Source of the DNA: Desulfovibrio sp. Fe33
Lineage (GTDB): Bacteria; Desulfobacterota; Desulfovibrionia; Desulfovibrionales; Desulfovibrionaceae
Assembly: GCF_028532725.1 (NCBI RefSeq)
Contig: NZ_JAQKGU010000011.1
Coordinates: 1-64,000 of the forward strand
Reading direction: 5' to 3'
DNA length: 64,000 bases
Part shown: positions 33,281 to 42,659 of the stretch, in pieces
How positions within the stretch are numbered: the stretch's first letter is position 1
Layout of the letters: every line of letters starts with the position of its first letter
Notes under the pieces: generated by a model
The model's database searches: none
What the model saw: the letters and a program-made list of their open reading frames with translations, nothing else
Told to the model about the DNA's origin: nothing
Program-made: the position numbers and the translations under genes

Positions 33281-34249
33281 ATGCAATCCATTTTCATGAA
33301 AATGAAGACGGAAGACCGGATACGCACGACAGCGTGTTCGGTCTTTCTTTTTGTCGTCTGTCTGGCGGTTGCGTTGAGCGCCGTCCGGCCGGTGCGGGCT
33401 GCTGAAGGCGCTGCGTCGGCAACGGTTCATGATCCGGATTCCCTGTCCGAAACCGGGGCCAAGCTCGCCAACCCCCTTGGGGACTTGTGGGCGTTGAATT
33501 TTGATCTGCACCCATTGCAGTCTTTCGACGGCACCGAAGTGGACAACGGCCCCGAGTATGGCGGGAGCATGAATTTCCAACCTATCATGCCCATTCCGCT
33601 TTTCGGCGAGGGTGACGAACAGTCCAAATTGGTAACCCGGCCCGTCATACCCATCGTCTTTTCCCAGCCCATCCCCAAAGGCGACGGCGATGTCCGCAAG
33701 GTCGGCGGATTCGGCGACATTCAGTTGCCGGTCCTTTACTCCCCGCCCGTCAACTTGACCGGATCGAACCTGATCGTCGGCGCTGGGTTGACGGCTCTGC
33801 TGCCCACTGCCACGGACGGGAGGTTGGGCCAGGATCAATGGGGACTGGGGCCGGCGGCCGTGCTCGGCTACAAGACGCCTCTGTTCACCGTCGGTGTTTT
33901 CCCCAATTATTTTTGGAAGGCGGCTTCGGCCGGGCAGGGAGGCAAACCCGACCTCAACCAGGGCAGCATGTTGTACTTCCTGATTTTCAACCTGCCGGAC
34001 GCCTGGCAGGTGGGTATGAACCCGACTGTCACCTACAATCACAACGCCTCTGACGGGAACAAATGGACCGTGCCTGTGGGGCTGTTCGTGGGCAAGACCG
34101 TCAGCATGGGCGAAACACCCGTGAATATCAAGGCGGGGTTCGAATATTCGGTGGTCAAGCCGGATGACTTCGGTCAGCAGGCCATGTTCCGCATACAGAT
34201 TACTCCGGTAATCAAGTCGCTTGTCACTGAGCCGCTTTTCGGGAAGTAG
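33281..34249 (+). CDS. Outer-membrane beta-barrel protein of the MetA-pathway/transporter type
   Basis: A 322-residue exported protein. A signal sequence (TACSVFLFVVCLAVALSAVRPVRAAEG) is followed by beta-rich sequence with alternating hydrophobic and aromatic residues and a C-terminal strand. DLWALNFDLHPLQSF and GFGDIQLPVLYSP resemble proteins annotated as neurotransmitter or phenol-degradation outer-membrane transporters; no substrate can be inferred. It ends 26 bp inside the convergent LysR gene. A sulfatase two genes away suggests a role in uptake or release of its substrate (inference). Confidence 0.6.
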   Translation: MQSIFMKMKTEDRIRTTACSVFLFVVCLAVALSAVRPVRAAEGAASATVHDPDSLSETGAKLANPLGDLWALNFDLHPLQSFDGTEVDNGPEYGGSMNFQPIMPIPLFGEGDEQSKLVTRPVIPIVFSQPIPKGDGDVRKVGGFGDIQLPVLYSPPVNLTGSNLIVGAGLTALLPTATDGRLGQDQWGLGPAAVLGYKTPLFTVGVFPNYFWKAASAGQGGKPDLNQGSMLYFLIFNLPDAWQVGMNPTVTYNHNASDGNKWTVPVGLFVGKTVSMGETPVNIKAGFEYSVVKPDDFGQQAMFRIQITPVIKSLVTEPLFGK

Positions 34250-35186
34250 AGGTGGAAGCGGGGTCTTTGCGAATCACCTCTTCGGCCACTTCGCGGAATA
34301 AGCCGTGAAGGCAGTCCACTGCTCCGATGGCTGAGCGCTCCTTCAGGGCCACGATGTAATAATTGGTCCGCAGCTCCGGCACCAGGACAGGCAGCAGGTG
34401 GAGTTGGTCCTTGAAGGCTATATTGTCCAGGACTTCCCTCGAAGTCACGGTCACGGCATCACCGTTGCCGACCACGCGCAGGAGCGTGTGCAGGTTGTCG
34501 CATTTTATGAGCCCGGTGCCGATTTCCTCCAATTTCCCGATGTCCTTGCCCTTCAGCCTGCTGAACAGTTCCAATCCTGGGGCGGAGATCCACATGATTG
34601 CCATGGGATAGCTGAAAATGTCCGCGAAGGAAGGGGCGGGCGTTTCGGTCAGGGGATGTCCTTTTCGGCAACAGAAGAATCCCTGTTGTTGCGGCAGGGG
34701 CGTCAGATCGAACTCCGGCGAATCGAGCATGTGGGAAGCGTCCGCCACATAAAAGTCAATGAGTCGTTTGCGCAACATCCCGGTGAGCCTCGGCGCATAA
34801 TCCACGGTGAGTTTGACGGTCACCTTCGGATATATCTTGTTGAAACGGCCGATGGCGTCGCCCGCCAGGACCTCCCCGGGAAACGGGCCGCATCCTATAT
34901 GGATGACGCCGTTTTCCCCTCCTTTCAGCATGGAAATGTCGCGGTGAAGGAGAGTCATGTCATGGAGCAACTTCTCTCCCCGTTGCAGGATGAGCGCACC
35001 GTATCGAGTGGGCCGCAGTTTGCCGCGTGTGCGGTTGAACAGCCTGACTCCGAGTTTTTCCTCCAGGTTGAGGATGGAACGGCTGAGGGCGGGTTGGGAT
35101 ATGCAGAGCTTGTTCGCGGCGAGACGAAAATTGCCGTATCGGGACAAGACGTCGATTTGTTCAATATGCCTGATGGTTATGTCCAT
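34224..35186 (-). CDS. LysR-family transcriptional regulator
   Basis: A 320-residue LTTR. The N-terminal winged helix is HIEQIDVLSRYGNFRLAANKLCISQPALSRSI, followed by LEEKLGVRLFNRTRGK. The substrate-binding domain begins with VIHIGCGPFPGEVLAG. It is divergent from the sulfatase gene across a 373-bp gap that contains AT-rich palindromes, the usual arrangement of a LysR gene and its target. The effector is unknown. Its 3' end overlaps the end of the outer-membrane gene. Confidence 0.88.
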   Translation of the reverse strand: MDITIRHIEQIDVLSRYGNFRLAANKLCISQPALSRSILNLEEKLGVRLFNRTRGKLRPTRYGALILQRGEKLLHDMTLLHRDISMLKGGENGVIHIGCGPFPGEVLAGDAIGRFNKIYPKVTVKLTVDYAPRLTGMLRKRLIDFYVADASHMLDSPEFDLTPLPQQQGFFCCRKGHPLTETPAPSFADIFSYPMAIMWISAPGLELFSRLKGKDIGKLEEIGTGLIKCDNLHTLLRVVGNGDAVTVTSREVLDNIAFKDQLHLLPVLVPELRTNYYIVALKERSAIGAVDCLHGLFREVAEEVIRKDPASTSTSRKAAQ

Positions 35187-35559
35187 GACGCAATCCGGTT
35201 AACGTACGTGGGCGTAAGAGCGTTGGGATGAGGCCGGGGCAAGGGCCGCTTGTCTGTTCTGTTTTTCCGACGCGGGAAGGAACGGCAAATTAACATTATG
35301 TTTCATATTCTGTATATGGATAACAAAAAATTATAGAAAAGTAACCAAAATGCATTGGACAATCTCATAAACTCTCTCTAGGAATTATAATAGAGGTGAT
35401 AAGTTTATGGAACGGATTACCGCCTGTGCTGTATTTCCCACATGCGCCCCGGTATGGATTTCAGCCGGTTGAAACTGCTTTGGCCGCCTGTAGGGCGTTG
35501 GGTTTTATGATGGATTCAGGGCCCCGAGATTGTATGGAAAACCGAGGAGGAATTGGCTT
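35187..35559. promoter_or_regulatory. Divergent regulatory region between lysR and the sulfatase
   Basis: An AT-rich gap of 373 bp. It contains the palindrome AACATTATGTT (35292-35302) with a nearby ATAT/ATAT dyad, both of the LysR T-N11-A style, and a perfect TATAAT at 35386-35391 on the plus strand without a good -35 box, as expected for an activator-dependent promoter. The sulfatase ribosome site GAGGAGG lies at 35544-35550. Confidence 0.45.
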
Positions 35560-37206
35560 ATGAAACCGAAGGTTTTTATTGTTGCGGCGATGGCATCCGC
35601 ATTGCTGATGTGCCTTTTCTCCGTCGCTCTGGCAGCTGAGAAACCGAACATTCTTTTTATCGTGTCCGATGACACCGGCTTCGGCGACCTGGGCGTCTAC
35701 GGCGGCGGTGAAGGACGCGGAATGCCCACACCCAATTTCGACCGGCTGGCCGATGAAGGCATGACGATGTTCTCGTTCTACGCCCAGCCCAGTTGCACGC
35801 CGGGCCGCGCCGCCATGCAGACCGGCCGTATCCCCAACCGCAGCGGCATGACCACCGTGGCTTTCCAGGGCCAGGGGGGCGGCCTGCCCGCTTCCGAGTG
35901 GACACTGGCCTCGGTGCTCAAGAAGGCCGGGTACAACACCTACTTTACGGGCAAGTGGCATTTGGGCGAGGACGATTACGCGCTGCCCAACGCCCACGGT
36001 TACGACGTGATGAAGTATTGCTTCCTGTACCACCTCAATGCGTACACCTATGCCGATCCCAACTGGTTCCCCGACATGGACCCCAAGCTGCGTGAAATGT
36101 TCGCGAAGGTGACCAAGGGTTCCCTGTCCGCCAAGGCCGGAGAACAGGCCAAGGAGGACTTCAAGGTCGACGGCTCATACAACAACACCCCGGAAAAGGG
36201 CGTGGTCGGTATTCCCTTCGTGGACAGCTATGTGGAAAAGGCGACGCTGGAATTCCTGGAGGAGGCCGCAAAGGGCGCCAAGGACGGCAAGCCGTTCTTC
36301 ATCAACGCCAACTTCATGAAGGTGCACCAGCCCAACCTTCCGGCCCCCGAGTTCAAGCACAAGTCCCTGTCCAAGACCAAGTACGCCGACTCCATCGTGG
36401 AGCTCGATACCCGTGTTGGCCGCATCATGGACAAGCTGCGCGAACTGGGCCTGGACAAGAACACCCTGGTCTTCTGGACCACGGATAACGGCGCTTGGCA
36501 GGATGTGTACCCCGACGCGGGATACACTCCCTTCCGCGGCACCAAGGGAACCGTCCGCGAGGGCGGCAACCGCGTCCCGGCCATCGCCTGGATGCCCGGC
36601 AAGATCAAGGCCGGAAGCCGCAACAGCGACATCCTCGGCGGTTTGGACCTGATGGCCACCTTCGCCGCCATGGCCGGCGTCAAGCTTCCTGAAAACAACG
36701 TCGAGGGCAAGCCCATGGTCTTCGACAGCTACGACATGTCCCCGGTCCTTTTCGGCAAGGGCAAGTCCGAGCGCAACAGTTGGTTCTACTTCACCGAAAA
36801 CGAGTTGAGCCCCGGCGCGGTGCGCGTGGGCAACTACAAGGCCGTGTACAATCTCCGCGGCGACAACGGTATGCCCACCGGTGGCATGGCCGTGGATTCC
36901 AACCTCGGTTGGAAGGGACCCGACAAGTACGTGGCTACCGTCCCGCAGGTATTCGACCTTTGGCAGGACCCGCAGGAACGCTATGACGTGTTCATGAACA
37001 ACTACACCGAGCACACCTGGACAATGGTGGGCTTTAATCTGGCCGTTCAGGACCTGATGAAGACCTATGTCCAATACCCGCCCGAAAAGCTCCAGAGCGA
37101 GGTCTACACCGGGCCGATGACGCTGACCAACTATCAGCGGTTTCAGTATGTCCGCGACTCCCTGAAGAAGGAGGGCATCAGTCTGCCGATGCCCACCGGC
37201 AATTAG
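35560..37206 (+). CDS. Secreted arylsulfatase-type sulfatase
   Basis: A 548-residue alkaline-phosphatase-superfamily sulfatase. A Sec signal (MKPKVFIVAAMASALLMCLF, cleavage near ALAAEKP) is followed by the metal site NILFIVSDDTGFGDLG. The catalytic motif SCTPGRAAMQTGR has C79, the residue converted to formylglycine, and GKWHLGE supplies the second active-site segment. The Cys-type active site needs a maturase (anSME or FGE), which is not in the window. It would release sulfate from organic esters in the periplasm. The ATG at 35560 has GAGGAGG upstream. It forms an apparent unit with the HAD phosphatase downstream. Confidence 0.9.
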   Translation: MKPKVFIVAAMASALLMCLFSVALAAEKPNILFIVSDDTGFGDLGVYGGGEGRGMPTPNFDRLADEGMTMFSFYAQPSCTPGRAAMQTGRIPNRSGMTTVAFQGQGGGLPASEWTLASVLKKAGYNTYFTGKWHLGEDDYALPNAHGYDVMKYCFLYHLNAYTYADPNWFPDMDPKLREMFAKVTKGSLSAKAGEQAKEDFKVDGSYNNTPEKGVVGIPFVDSYVEKATLEFLEEAAKGAKDGKPFFINANFMKVHQPNLPAPEFKHKSLSKTKYADSIVELDTRVGRIMDKLRELGLDKNTLVFWTTDNGAWQDVYPDAGYTPFRGTKGTVREGGNRVPAIAWMPGKIKAGSRNSDILGGLDLMATFAAMAGVKLPENNVEGKPMVFDSYDMSPVLFGKGKSERNSWFYFTENELSPGAVRVGNYKAVYNLRGDNGMPTGGMAVDSNLGWKGPDKYVATVPQVFDLWQDPQERYDVFMNNYTEHTWTMVGFNLAVQDLMKTYVQYPPEKLQSEVYTGPMTLTNYQRFQYVRDSLKKEGISLPMPTGN

Positions 37207-37343
37207 GCTCGGCCGTTGCCGGGTTGTGAATTGATCGAACGATAATCCGTGACGCTTGCCCCCGGGAGCACGAAGCTTTCGGGGGCAAGCCAGTTCGGGC
37301 GGGCGGACGGACGGTCCGTTGAACGCCCCAAAAGGAATACGCT

Positions 37344-38327
37344 ATGGGCGACACCTTGAAGACGTGGAAGATACTGTTTGCGGCTCTTATCCTGATTCTC
37401 TCCTCGGGCATCGCGCAGGCGGCGGACCCGCTTCCCTCCTGGAACGACGGAGGCGTCAAACGGAACCTCATGGATTTCGTGAGCAGGGTGACATCGGAGG
37501 GCGGTCCGGATTTTATTCCTGTTCCGGAACGGATAGCCGTCTTCGACAACGACGGTACTCTGTGGGCGGAAAAGCCCATGTATTTCCAATTGTTCTTTGC
37601 CCTGGACCGGGTGAGGGAACTGGCCCCGGATCATCCCGAATGGGAGACGCAGGAGCCTTTCGCTTCCCTGCTCAAAGGCGATATGGAGACGGCGGCCAAG
37701 GGCGGGATGAAATCGCTTCTCGAAGTGGTTATGGCAACCCATGCAGGCATGACCTCCGATGAATTTGAAGCCGGGGTGAAGCAGTGGATCGCTACGGCTA
37801 GACATCCCCAGACCAAGCTGCCGTACACCGCGATGGTCTACCAGCCCATGCTTGAACTTTTGGACTATATGCGCGCCAATGGTTTCAAGACCTTCATCGT
37901 GTCCGGTGGAGGCATCGAGTTCATGCGGCCCTGGTCCGAGGCCGTGTACGGCATTCCCCCCGAGCAGGTCGTGGGCAGCTCCATCAAGACGAAATTCGAG
38001 ATGCGGGACGGAAAGCCGGTTATCGTCCGCGAAGCCGAACTGGGCTTTATTGACGACAAGGAAGGCAAGCCTGTGGGCATCAACCTGCATATCGGCCGAC
38101 GTCCCGTTGCCGCCTTCGGCAATTCGGACGGCGACATTCAGATGTTGCAATACACCATGGCCGGAGAGGGCGCTCGCTTCGCCCTGCTGGTCCGCCATAC
38201 CGACGGCGTGCGTGAGTTCGCTTACGACAAGGGGGCGGAGAAGGCCCAGGCCGAGGCGGTCAAGGCCGGTTGGGCCGTGGTGGACATGAAGAACGACTGG
38301 AAGACCGTGTATCCGGACTCCAAGTAG
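37344..38327 (+). CDS. Periplasmic HAD-superfamily phosphatase
   Basis: A 327-residue exported protein. A signal sequence (ILFAALILILSSGIAQAADP) precedes the HAD motif I IAVFDNDGTLW (D68, D70). Motif II is FIVSGGGIEFM with the key Ser, and motif IV is AFGNSDGDIQML. This is the phosphoserine-phosphatase-like subclass, with a large insert after motif I. Such secreted HAD proteins are often encoded beside sulfatases; the substrate is unknown. It lies about 140 bp after the sulfatase and is followed by a terminator. Confidence 0.82.
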   Translation: MGDTLKTWKILFAALILILSSGIAQAADPLPSWNDGGVKRNLMDFVSRVTSEGGPDFIPVPERIAVFDNDGTLWAEKPMYFQLFFALDRVRELAPDHPEWETQEPFASLLKGDMETAAKGGMKSLLEVVMATHAGMTSDEFEAGVKQWIATARHPQTKLPYTAMVYQPMLELLDYMRANGFKTFIVSGGGIEFMRPWSEAVYGIPPEQVVGSSIKTKFEMRDGKPVIVREAELGFIDDKEGKPVGINLHIGRRPVAAFGNSDGDIQMLQYTMAGEGARFALLVRHTDGVREFAYDKGAEKAQAEAVKAGWAVVDMKNDWKTVYPDSK

Positions 38328-38348
38328 CGAGTTCGGCCTGCCGAAAAC

Positions 38349-38394
38349 AGCTCCACCTCGCCGCAACATGTGCGCGGAGAGGTGGAGCTCCTTT
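38349..38394 (+). terminator. Intrinsic terminator after the sulfatase-HAD unit
   Basis: An 11-bp stem AGCTCCACCTC/GAGGTGGAGCT with a structured loop, followed by a short T run, 20 bases after the HAD stop. Confidence 0.7.
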
Positions 38395-38475
38395 CATTCT
38401 GGCCGGATATGCGTTATGCCTTGCCTGAATATTATTCGCGGTCAGCGTACAGCCGATTCTTGAACAAGGAAGAAC

Positions 38476-39774
38476 ATGAAGGCGTCCAGGCAGTCCATCA
38501 CGGATCTCATACTCCATCTTCATCCCCGGACCGTCCCGTATTCGACTATCCGCTTTCGCCTGAGTTGGGGGCTGGGAGGCATGGCCGTCACTTTGACCGG
38601 GCTGCTTTTCCTCACCGGCGCGCTCCTGCTGCTTGTCTACCGGCCGACGCTCGGCGAAGCCTACGGCTCTGTGCGCGCCTTGGGCCGTGATATTCCCCTG
38701 GGTTATTGGGTGCGCAACATTCATCATGCCTCCGCCAATCTGTTGGCGGTGGTCACCGCGCTTCATCTGTTGCGCACGGCTCTTACGGGGGCCTTCGGGT
38801 CGGGCCGCCGCCTTAATTGGATAATCGGGCTCTGTCTGCTCGTTCTCGTGCTGACAGCTAATTTCACCGGCTATCTGCTCCCCTGGGATCAACTGGCCTA
38901 TTGGGCCGTGACCGTCTCCATGGCCGCGCTCGGCTATATTCCCCTTTGCGGAGAATGGCTGCGTGGAGTTCTTCAAGGCGGGACGGAAATCGGCCAGGCG
39001 ACCCTGTCCAACTTTTACGTATTGCACGTGGCGGTTATCCCCGGTTCCCTGCTGGTTTTGCTCATGTGGCATTTTTGGTTGGTCCGCAAGGCCGGGGGAC
39101 TCGTCAGCGCGCCGGAAGGGAAAGTCCCTCTGCGGCGGATTTCCGTAGTGCCGAATCTGATTGTCCGCGAAGCGGCCGTCGGCCTGTCCCTTGTCGCCTT
39201 TGTCCTTTTCCTGGCCATGTTCTGGAACGCCCCTCTGCTTGAGCAGGCCAATCCGGGTATGAGTCCGAATCCGACCAAGGCACCGTGGTATTTTCAGGGA
39301 TTGCAGGAGTTGCTGCTGCATCTTCATCCTGTTTTCGCGGCTTTTGTCTGGCCGCTTTTGGGAGGCGTTGCGCTTCTGCTGCTTCCTTTCGTCCCGAACT
39401 CCGCGCTGCCCGGCGGCGTCTGGTTCGGTTCGGACAGTGGCAGGCGTCTTGCCGCATGGGCCGCGGCGGTCGGCGCGCTTCTCGCCGTGGCCGCCGTGCT
39501 GGCTGACGACGCCCTTCGGCAACCCGGCGTCGGCATGGCTGCGGACGCGATGCTCGCGCGCGGCGTCGTTCCTACCGTGGCCGTCTTTCTCCTGGCGGGG
39601 GCGGGGTATTGGCTGTTGGTCGAGGCCGCGAACCGCACCAGGGCGGAAGCGGTCATGGCCGTTTTGGTCGCGGGATTCGCGATCCTCGTCGTTCTCACCC
39701 TTGTCGGAGTCTTCTTTCGCGGCGCGGAAATGCGCCTGGTTTGGCCCTGGCTCGCAACGGGAGGCAGCCTGTGA
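38476..39774 (+). CDS. Cytochrome b of a bc-type complex (cytochrome b6 plus subunit IV fusion)
   Basis: A 432-residue inner-membrane diheme cytochrome. The four heme ligands follow the classic spacing: H83 and H97 on one helix, H184 and H199 on another. The C-terminal half contains APWYFQGLQELL in the place of the PEWY loop of the quinol-oxidising site, as in many deltaproteobacterial forms. About 11 helices are predicted, so it is longer than cytochrome b6 alone. Its stop overlaps the Rieske GTG start. It would oxidise menaquinol and pass electrons to the Rieske protein and multiheme cytochrome. Confidence 0.88.
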   Translation: MKASRQSITDLILHLHPRTVPYSTIRFRLSWGLGGMAVTLTGLLFLTGALLLLVYRPTLGEAYGSVRALGRDIPLGYWVRNIHHASANLLAVVTALHLLRTALTGAFGSGRRLNWIIGLCLLVLVLTANFTGYLLPWDQLAYWAVTVSMAALGYIPLCGEWLRGVLQGGTEIGQATLSNFYVLHVAVIPGSLLVLLMWHFWLVRKAGGLVSAPEGKVPLRRISVVPNLIVREAAVGLSLVAFVLFLAMFWNAPLLEQANPGMSPNPTKAPWYFQGLQELLLHLHPVFAAFVWPLLGGVALLLLPFVPNSALPGGVWFGSDSGRRLAAWAAAVGALLAVAAVLADDALRQPGVGMAADAMLARGVVPTVAVFLLAGAGYWLLVEAANRTRAEAVMAVLVAGFAILVVLTLVGVFFRGAEMRLVWPWLATGGSL

Positions 39775-40280
39775 GCAAAACGGATTCGCGCTTCTCCGGT
39801 GGCAGGTTCGGCCGTAGGGCCTTCTTCAACTGGATTTGGACGGTTCTCGGGCTGGCTGCCCTGGCTGAGTTGGGCTGGCTCGGCATCTCGTTTCTGGCTT
39901 CGCGCAGGGACCGCAACAGGCCTGGGCATACGGAGAGCGTAATCAAAGCGGGGGAGGTCTCGGCGTTCGCGCCCGGCACTGTGACGGCCGTGCCCCAGGG
40001 GCGGTTTTATCTGGCCCGTCTGCCGGACGGAGGATTTCTGGCTCTGTCGAGGACCTGCACCCACCTGGGATGCTCCGTGCCTTGGGATGAGGAGAAGGGG
40101 GCATTTGTCTGCCCCTGTCACGGCTCCTCCTTCAGCCTGACCGGAGAGGTTGTGACCGGGCCTGCGCCGAGGCCCCTGGATACCTACCCGGTGCGCATCG
40201 AAAACGGCATGGTCAAAGTCGACTGCGCCAAGGCCCGTCGCCGGGACCGCTACCTTGCGGAACAGGCGGCACGAATCTAG
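39771..40280 (+). CDS. Rieske iron-sulfur protein
   Basis: A 169-residue membrane-anchored 2Fe-2S protein. The cluster motifs are CTHLGC and CPCHGSSF. The N-terminus has FGRRAFFNWIWTVLGLAAL, a twin-arginine-like anchor followed by one helix, as in other Rieske subunits. The start is GTG at 39771, overlapping the cytochrome b stop (GTGA). It transfers electrons from quinol to the cytochrome c subunit encoded next. Confidence 0.88.
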   Translation: MSKTDSRFSGGRFGRRAFFNWIWTVLGLAALAELGWLGISFLASRRDRNRPGHTESVIKAGEVSAFAPGTVTAVPQGRFYLARLPDGGFLALSRTCTHLGCSVPWDEEKGAFVCPCHGSSFSLTGEVVTGPAPRPLDTYPVRIENGMVKVDCAKARRRDRYLAEQAARI

Positions 40281-40304
40281 GACGCGGGGAACGGGGGCGT
40301 CGTA

Positions 40305-42575
40305 ATGGCCATTTCATTCCACGGCTCGGCAGCATGGGAACGGATCGCGTTCGTCGCGGCGGTCTTCATTCTGCTGTCCCCCTTTGCCGCTCTGCATTTT
40401 CGCCCGCCCGTCGCGCAGGAGCCGGATGAATCCGCCCGGTTCGTGGGTTCCAGGGCGTGCGCCGAATGCCATCGAACCGCTTATGAGAAGTGGCTTGGCT
40501 CGGACCACGACAGGGCCATGGACGTGGCTGACGAGACCACGGTGCTCGGCGATTTCGATAATGTAGCCTACACCGATCCCCATACCGGCGCGGTTACGCG
40601 TTTCTTCAGGCGCGACGGCCGCTATTGCGTCGAGACCGAGGGGCCGGACGGCAAGCCCGGGCGATTCGATATATCCCACACTTTCGGGGTTTATCCCCTG
40701 CAACAATATCTGGTCCCTTTTCCCGGAGGCAGGCTGCAATGCCTGAATATCGCCTGGGACGTTGAGCGGAAGGCTTGGTACCGGCTGCCGCCTTACGATG
40801 TGGACGGCCCGGACGACTGGCTCCACTGGACCAACGGCGGTCAGACCTGGAACGCCATGTGCGCCGAGTGCCATTCGACGCGGGTTCGGAAGGGGTATGA
40901 CCCGGAGAACGACACGTATGACACTACGTGGTCGGAGATCGACGTGGGATGTGAGGCCTGTCATGGACCGGGTTCCAAACATGTCGAATGGGCCGGGCTG
41001 CCGCCCCTGGCGCGCAAGGACACGCCGAATTACGCACTGACCGTGCGCACGGGGAATCTTGCGGCCGGGGAACAGGTCGCGATCTGCGCTCCGTGCCACT
41101 CCCGCCGTTTTCAGTTGGGAGACAACCGTCATGTCCAGGAGGAACTTCTGAACCTGATGATCCCGCAATTGCTCGGGGAAGGGATGTATTATCCTGATGG
41201 GCAGATAAAGGAAGAGGTCTACGTCTACGGCTCCTTCCTGCAAAGCAGGATGTTCGCGCGCGGGGTGCGTTGCAGTGATTGTCATGACGTGCACGGGCTG
41301 AAGCGACATGCGGACGGCAACGATCTGTGTACCCGGTGTCATCGGGCTGAGGTCTACGATTCTCCGGGCCATCATTTCCACAAGCGCGAGCATGAAGGCA
41401 GGCCGAGCGAGGGATACCTGTGCGTCCGATGCCATATGCCTGAATCCACCTACATGGGCATCGACAGGCGGGCGGATCACAGCCTGCGGATTCCGCGCCC
41501 CGACCTGAGCGAGTCCCTGGGAACTCCTAACGCCTGTTCGGCCAAAGGTTGCCACGACGATAAGTCGCTGGATTGGAACGTGAAGGCTGTGACCAGGTGG
41601 TACGGAGAGAAGCGCAAGCCCCATTACGGCACGGTTCTCGCGGCCGGTCGGGCAGGAAAACACGAGGCCGAAGTCGAGCTTGTGCGCCTGGCCGATGACG
41701 CGCTTTCGCCCGCCATTGTCCGGGCCACAGCCTTGGAGCTGCTCCGCGCCTACCCGTCGGATGCGAGCCGCGCGGCATTGGCGAGGGCCTTGGAAGACGG
41801 GGACGCCCTGATTCGCTATACCTCCATCCGAAGCCTGGAATATTTCGACGCCGGGACCCGGCTCAAGCGCATTGCGCCCAAATTGTACGATCCGGTCGAG
41901 GCCGTGCGAATGGAGGCCGCCGCGCTGCTTAGCGCATTGCCGGAAGAGGATATTCGCGAGGCGGACCGGGAAGCCTTCCGGGATGCATTGGAGGCGTACC
42001 GGCGGAGTCTGCGATACAACGCCGATTTCGCCCCCCAGCGGTACAATCTCGGCAATCTGGCGGTCAATCGGGGGCAGGACAACGAGGCGGAGAAGGAATA
42101 TCGCAAGGCAATCGAGATCGACGGCCTGTTCTATCCGGCAAAGGTCAATCTCGCCATGCTCCTGAACCGGCGAGGAGACAATGCCGAGGCAGCGCGGCTA
42201 TTGGGAGAGGTGGCCGCCGACAATCCGGATCTGCATGAGGTCGCCTATTCCCTGGGCCTGCTTCTCGCCGAAATGGGCCGGTACGAGGAGGCCGAGGGCC
42301 ATCTCGGCAGGGCGGCCGCGCATATGACGGGCAATGGCCGGGTCCAGTACAACCATGCCCAGGTGCTGCTCGCCCTGCATCGCCCCGAGGAAGCGGGGAG
42401 CGCTTTGGAAAGGGCGCTGGCCGCTGATCCGAGACGCGACTATTTCGTCGCCCTGGCCAATGTTTATCTGGCCACTGGCCGACCGGAGAAGGCCAGGGAA
42501 TTGGCTGTGCGAACCCTTGAGCATTCACCCGGCGATGCCGCCGCCCGGGAACTGCTTCGCCACCTCGGCCGTTGA
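40305..42575 (+). CDS. Octaheme c-type cytochrome with C-terminal TPR domain
   Basis: A 756-residue protein anchored by an N-terminal helix (residues about 12-30). Seven CxxCH heme motifs start at C52, C186, C216, C261, C323, C342 and C373, and one CX4CH motif (CSAKGCH) at C411, so eight hemes are expected. Residues about 450-570 resemble HEAT-like repeats and about 570-756 are TPR repeats (YNLGNLAVNRGQDNEAEKEY). It lies 24 bp after the Rieske gene and takes the place of cytochrome c1/f in this complex. The TPR part may dock a partner. Confidence 0.87.
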   Translation: MAISFHGSAAWERIAFVAAVFILLSPFAALHFRPPVAQEPDESARFVGSRACAECHRTAYEKWLGSDHDRAMDVADETTVLGDFDNVAYTDPHTGAVTRFFRRDGRYCVETEGPDGKPGRFDISHTFGVYPLQQYLVPFPGGRLQCLNIAWDVERKAWYRLPPYDVDGPDDWLHWTNGGQTWNAMCAECHSTRVRKGYDPENDTYDTTWSEIDVGCEACHGPGSKHVEWAGLPPLARKDTPNYALTVRTGNLAAGEQVAICAPCHSRRFQLGDNRHVQEELLNLMIPQLLGEGMYYPDGQIKEEVYVYGSFLQSRMFARGVRCSDCHDVHGLKRHADGNDLCTRCHRAEVYDSPGHHFHKREHEGRPSEGYLCVRCHMPESTYMGIDRRADHSLRIPRPDLSESLGTPNACSAKGCHDDKSLDWNVKAVTRWYGEKRKPHYGTVLAAGRAGKHEAEVELVRLADDALSPAIVRATALELLRAYPSDASRAALARALEDGDALIRYTSIRSLEYFDAGTRLKRIAPKLYDPVEAVRMEAAALLSALPEEDIREADREAFRDALEAYRRSLRYNADFAPQRYNLGNLAVNRGQDNEAEKEYRKAIEIDGLFYPAKVNLAMLLNRRGDNAEAARLLGEVAADNPDLHEVAYSLGLLLAEMGRYEEAEGHLGRAAAHMTGNGRVQYNHAQVLLALHRPEEAGSALERALAADPRRDYFVALANVYLATGRPEKARELAVRTLEHSPGDAAARELLRHLGR

Positions 42576-42659
42576 TTCGGCGGCGGCCGGTTCTGGGCTT
42601 ATGTTCGCAAATGGGGTATGGTTATTCCGTGGAGTGTCATCCGATCAAGGAGGTGCCGC

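Noticed and set aside
35407-35472. 21-codon frame with GAGGTGAT upstream, before the sulfatase
   Set aside because: Its ribosome site lies before the start site expected from the TATAAT box at 35386, so it would be cut off; no conservation can be tested here.
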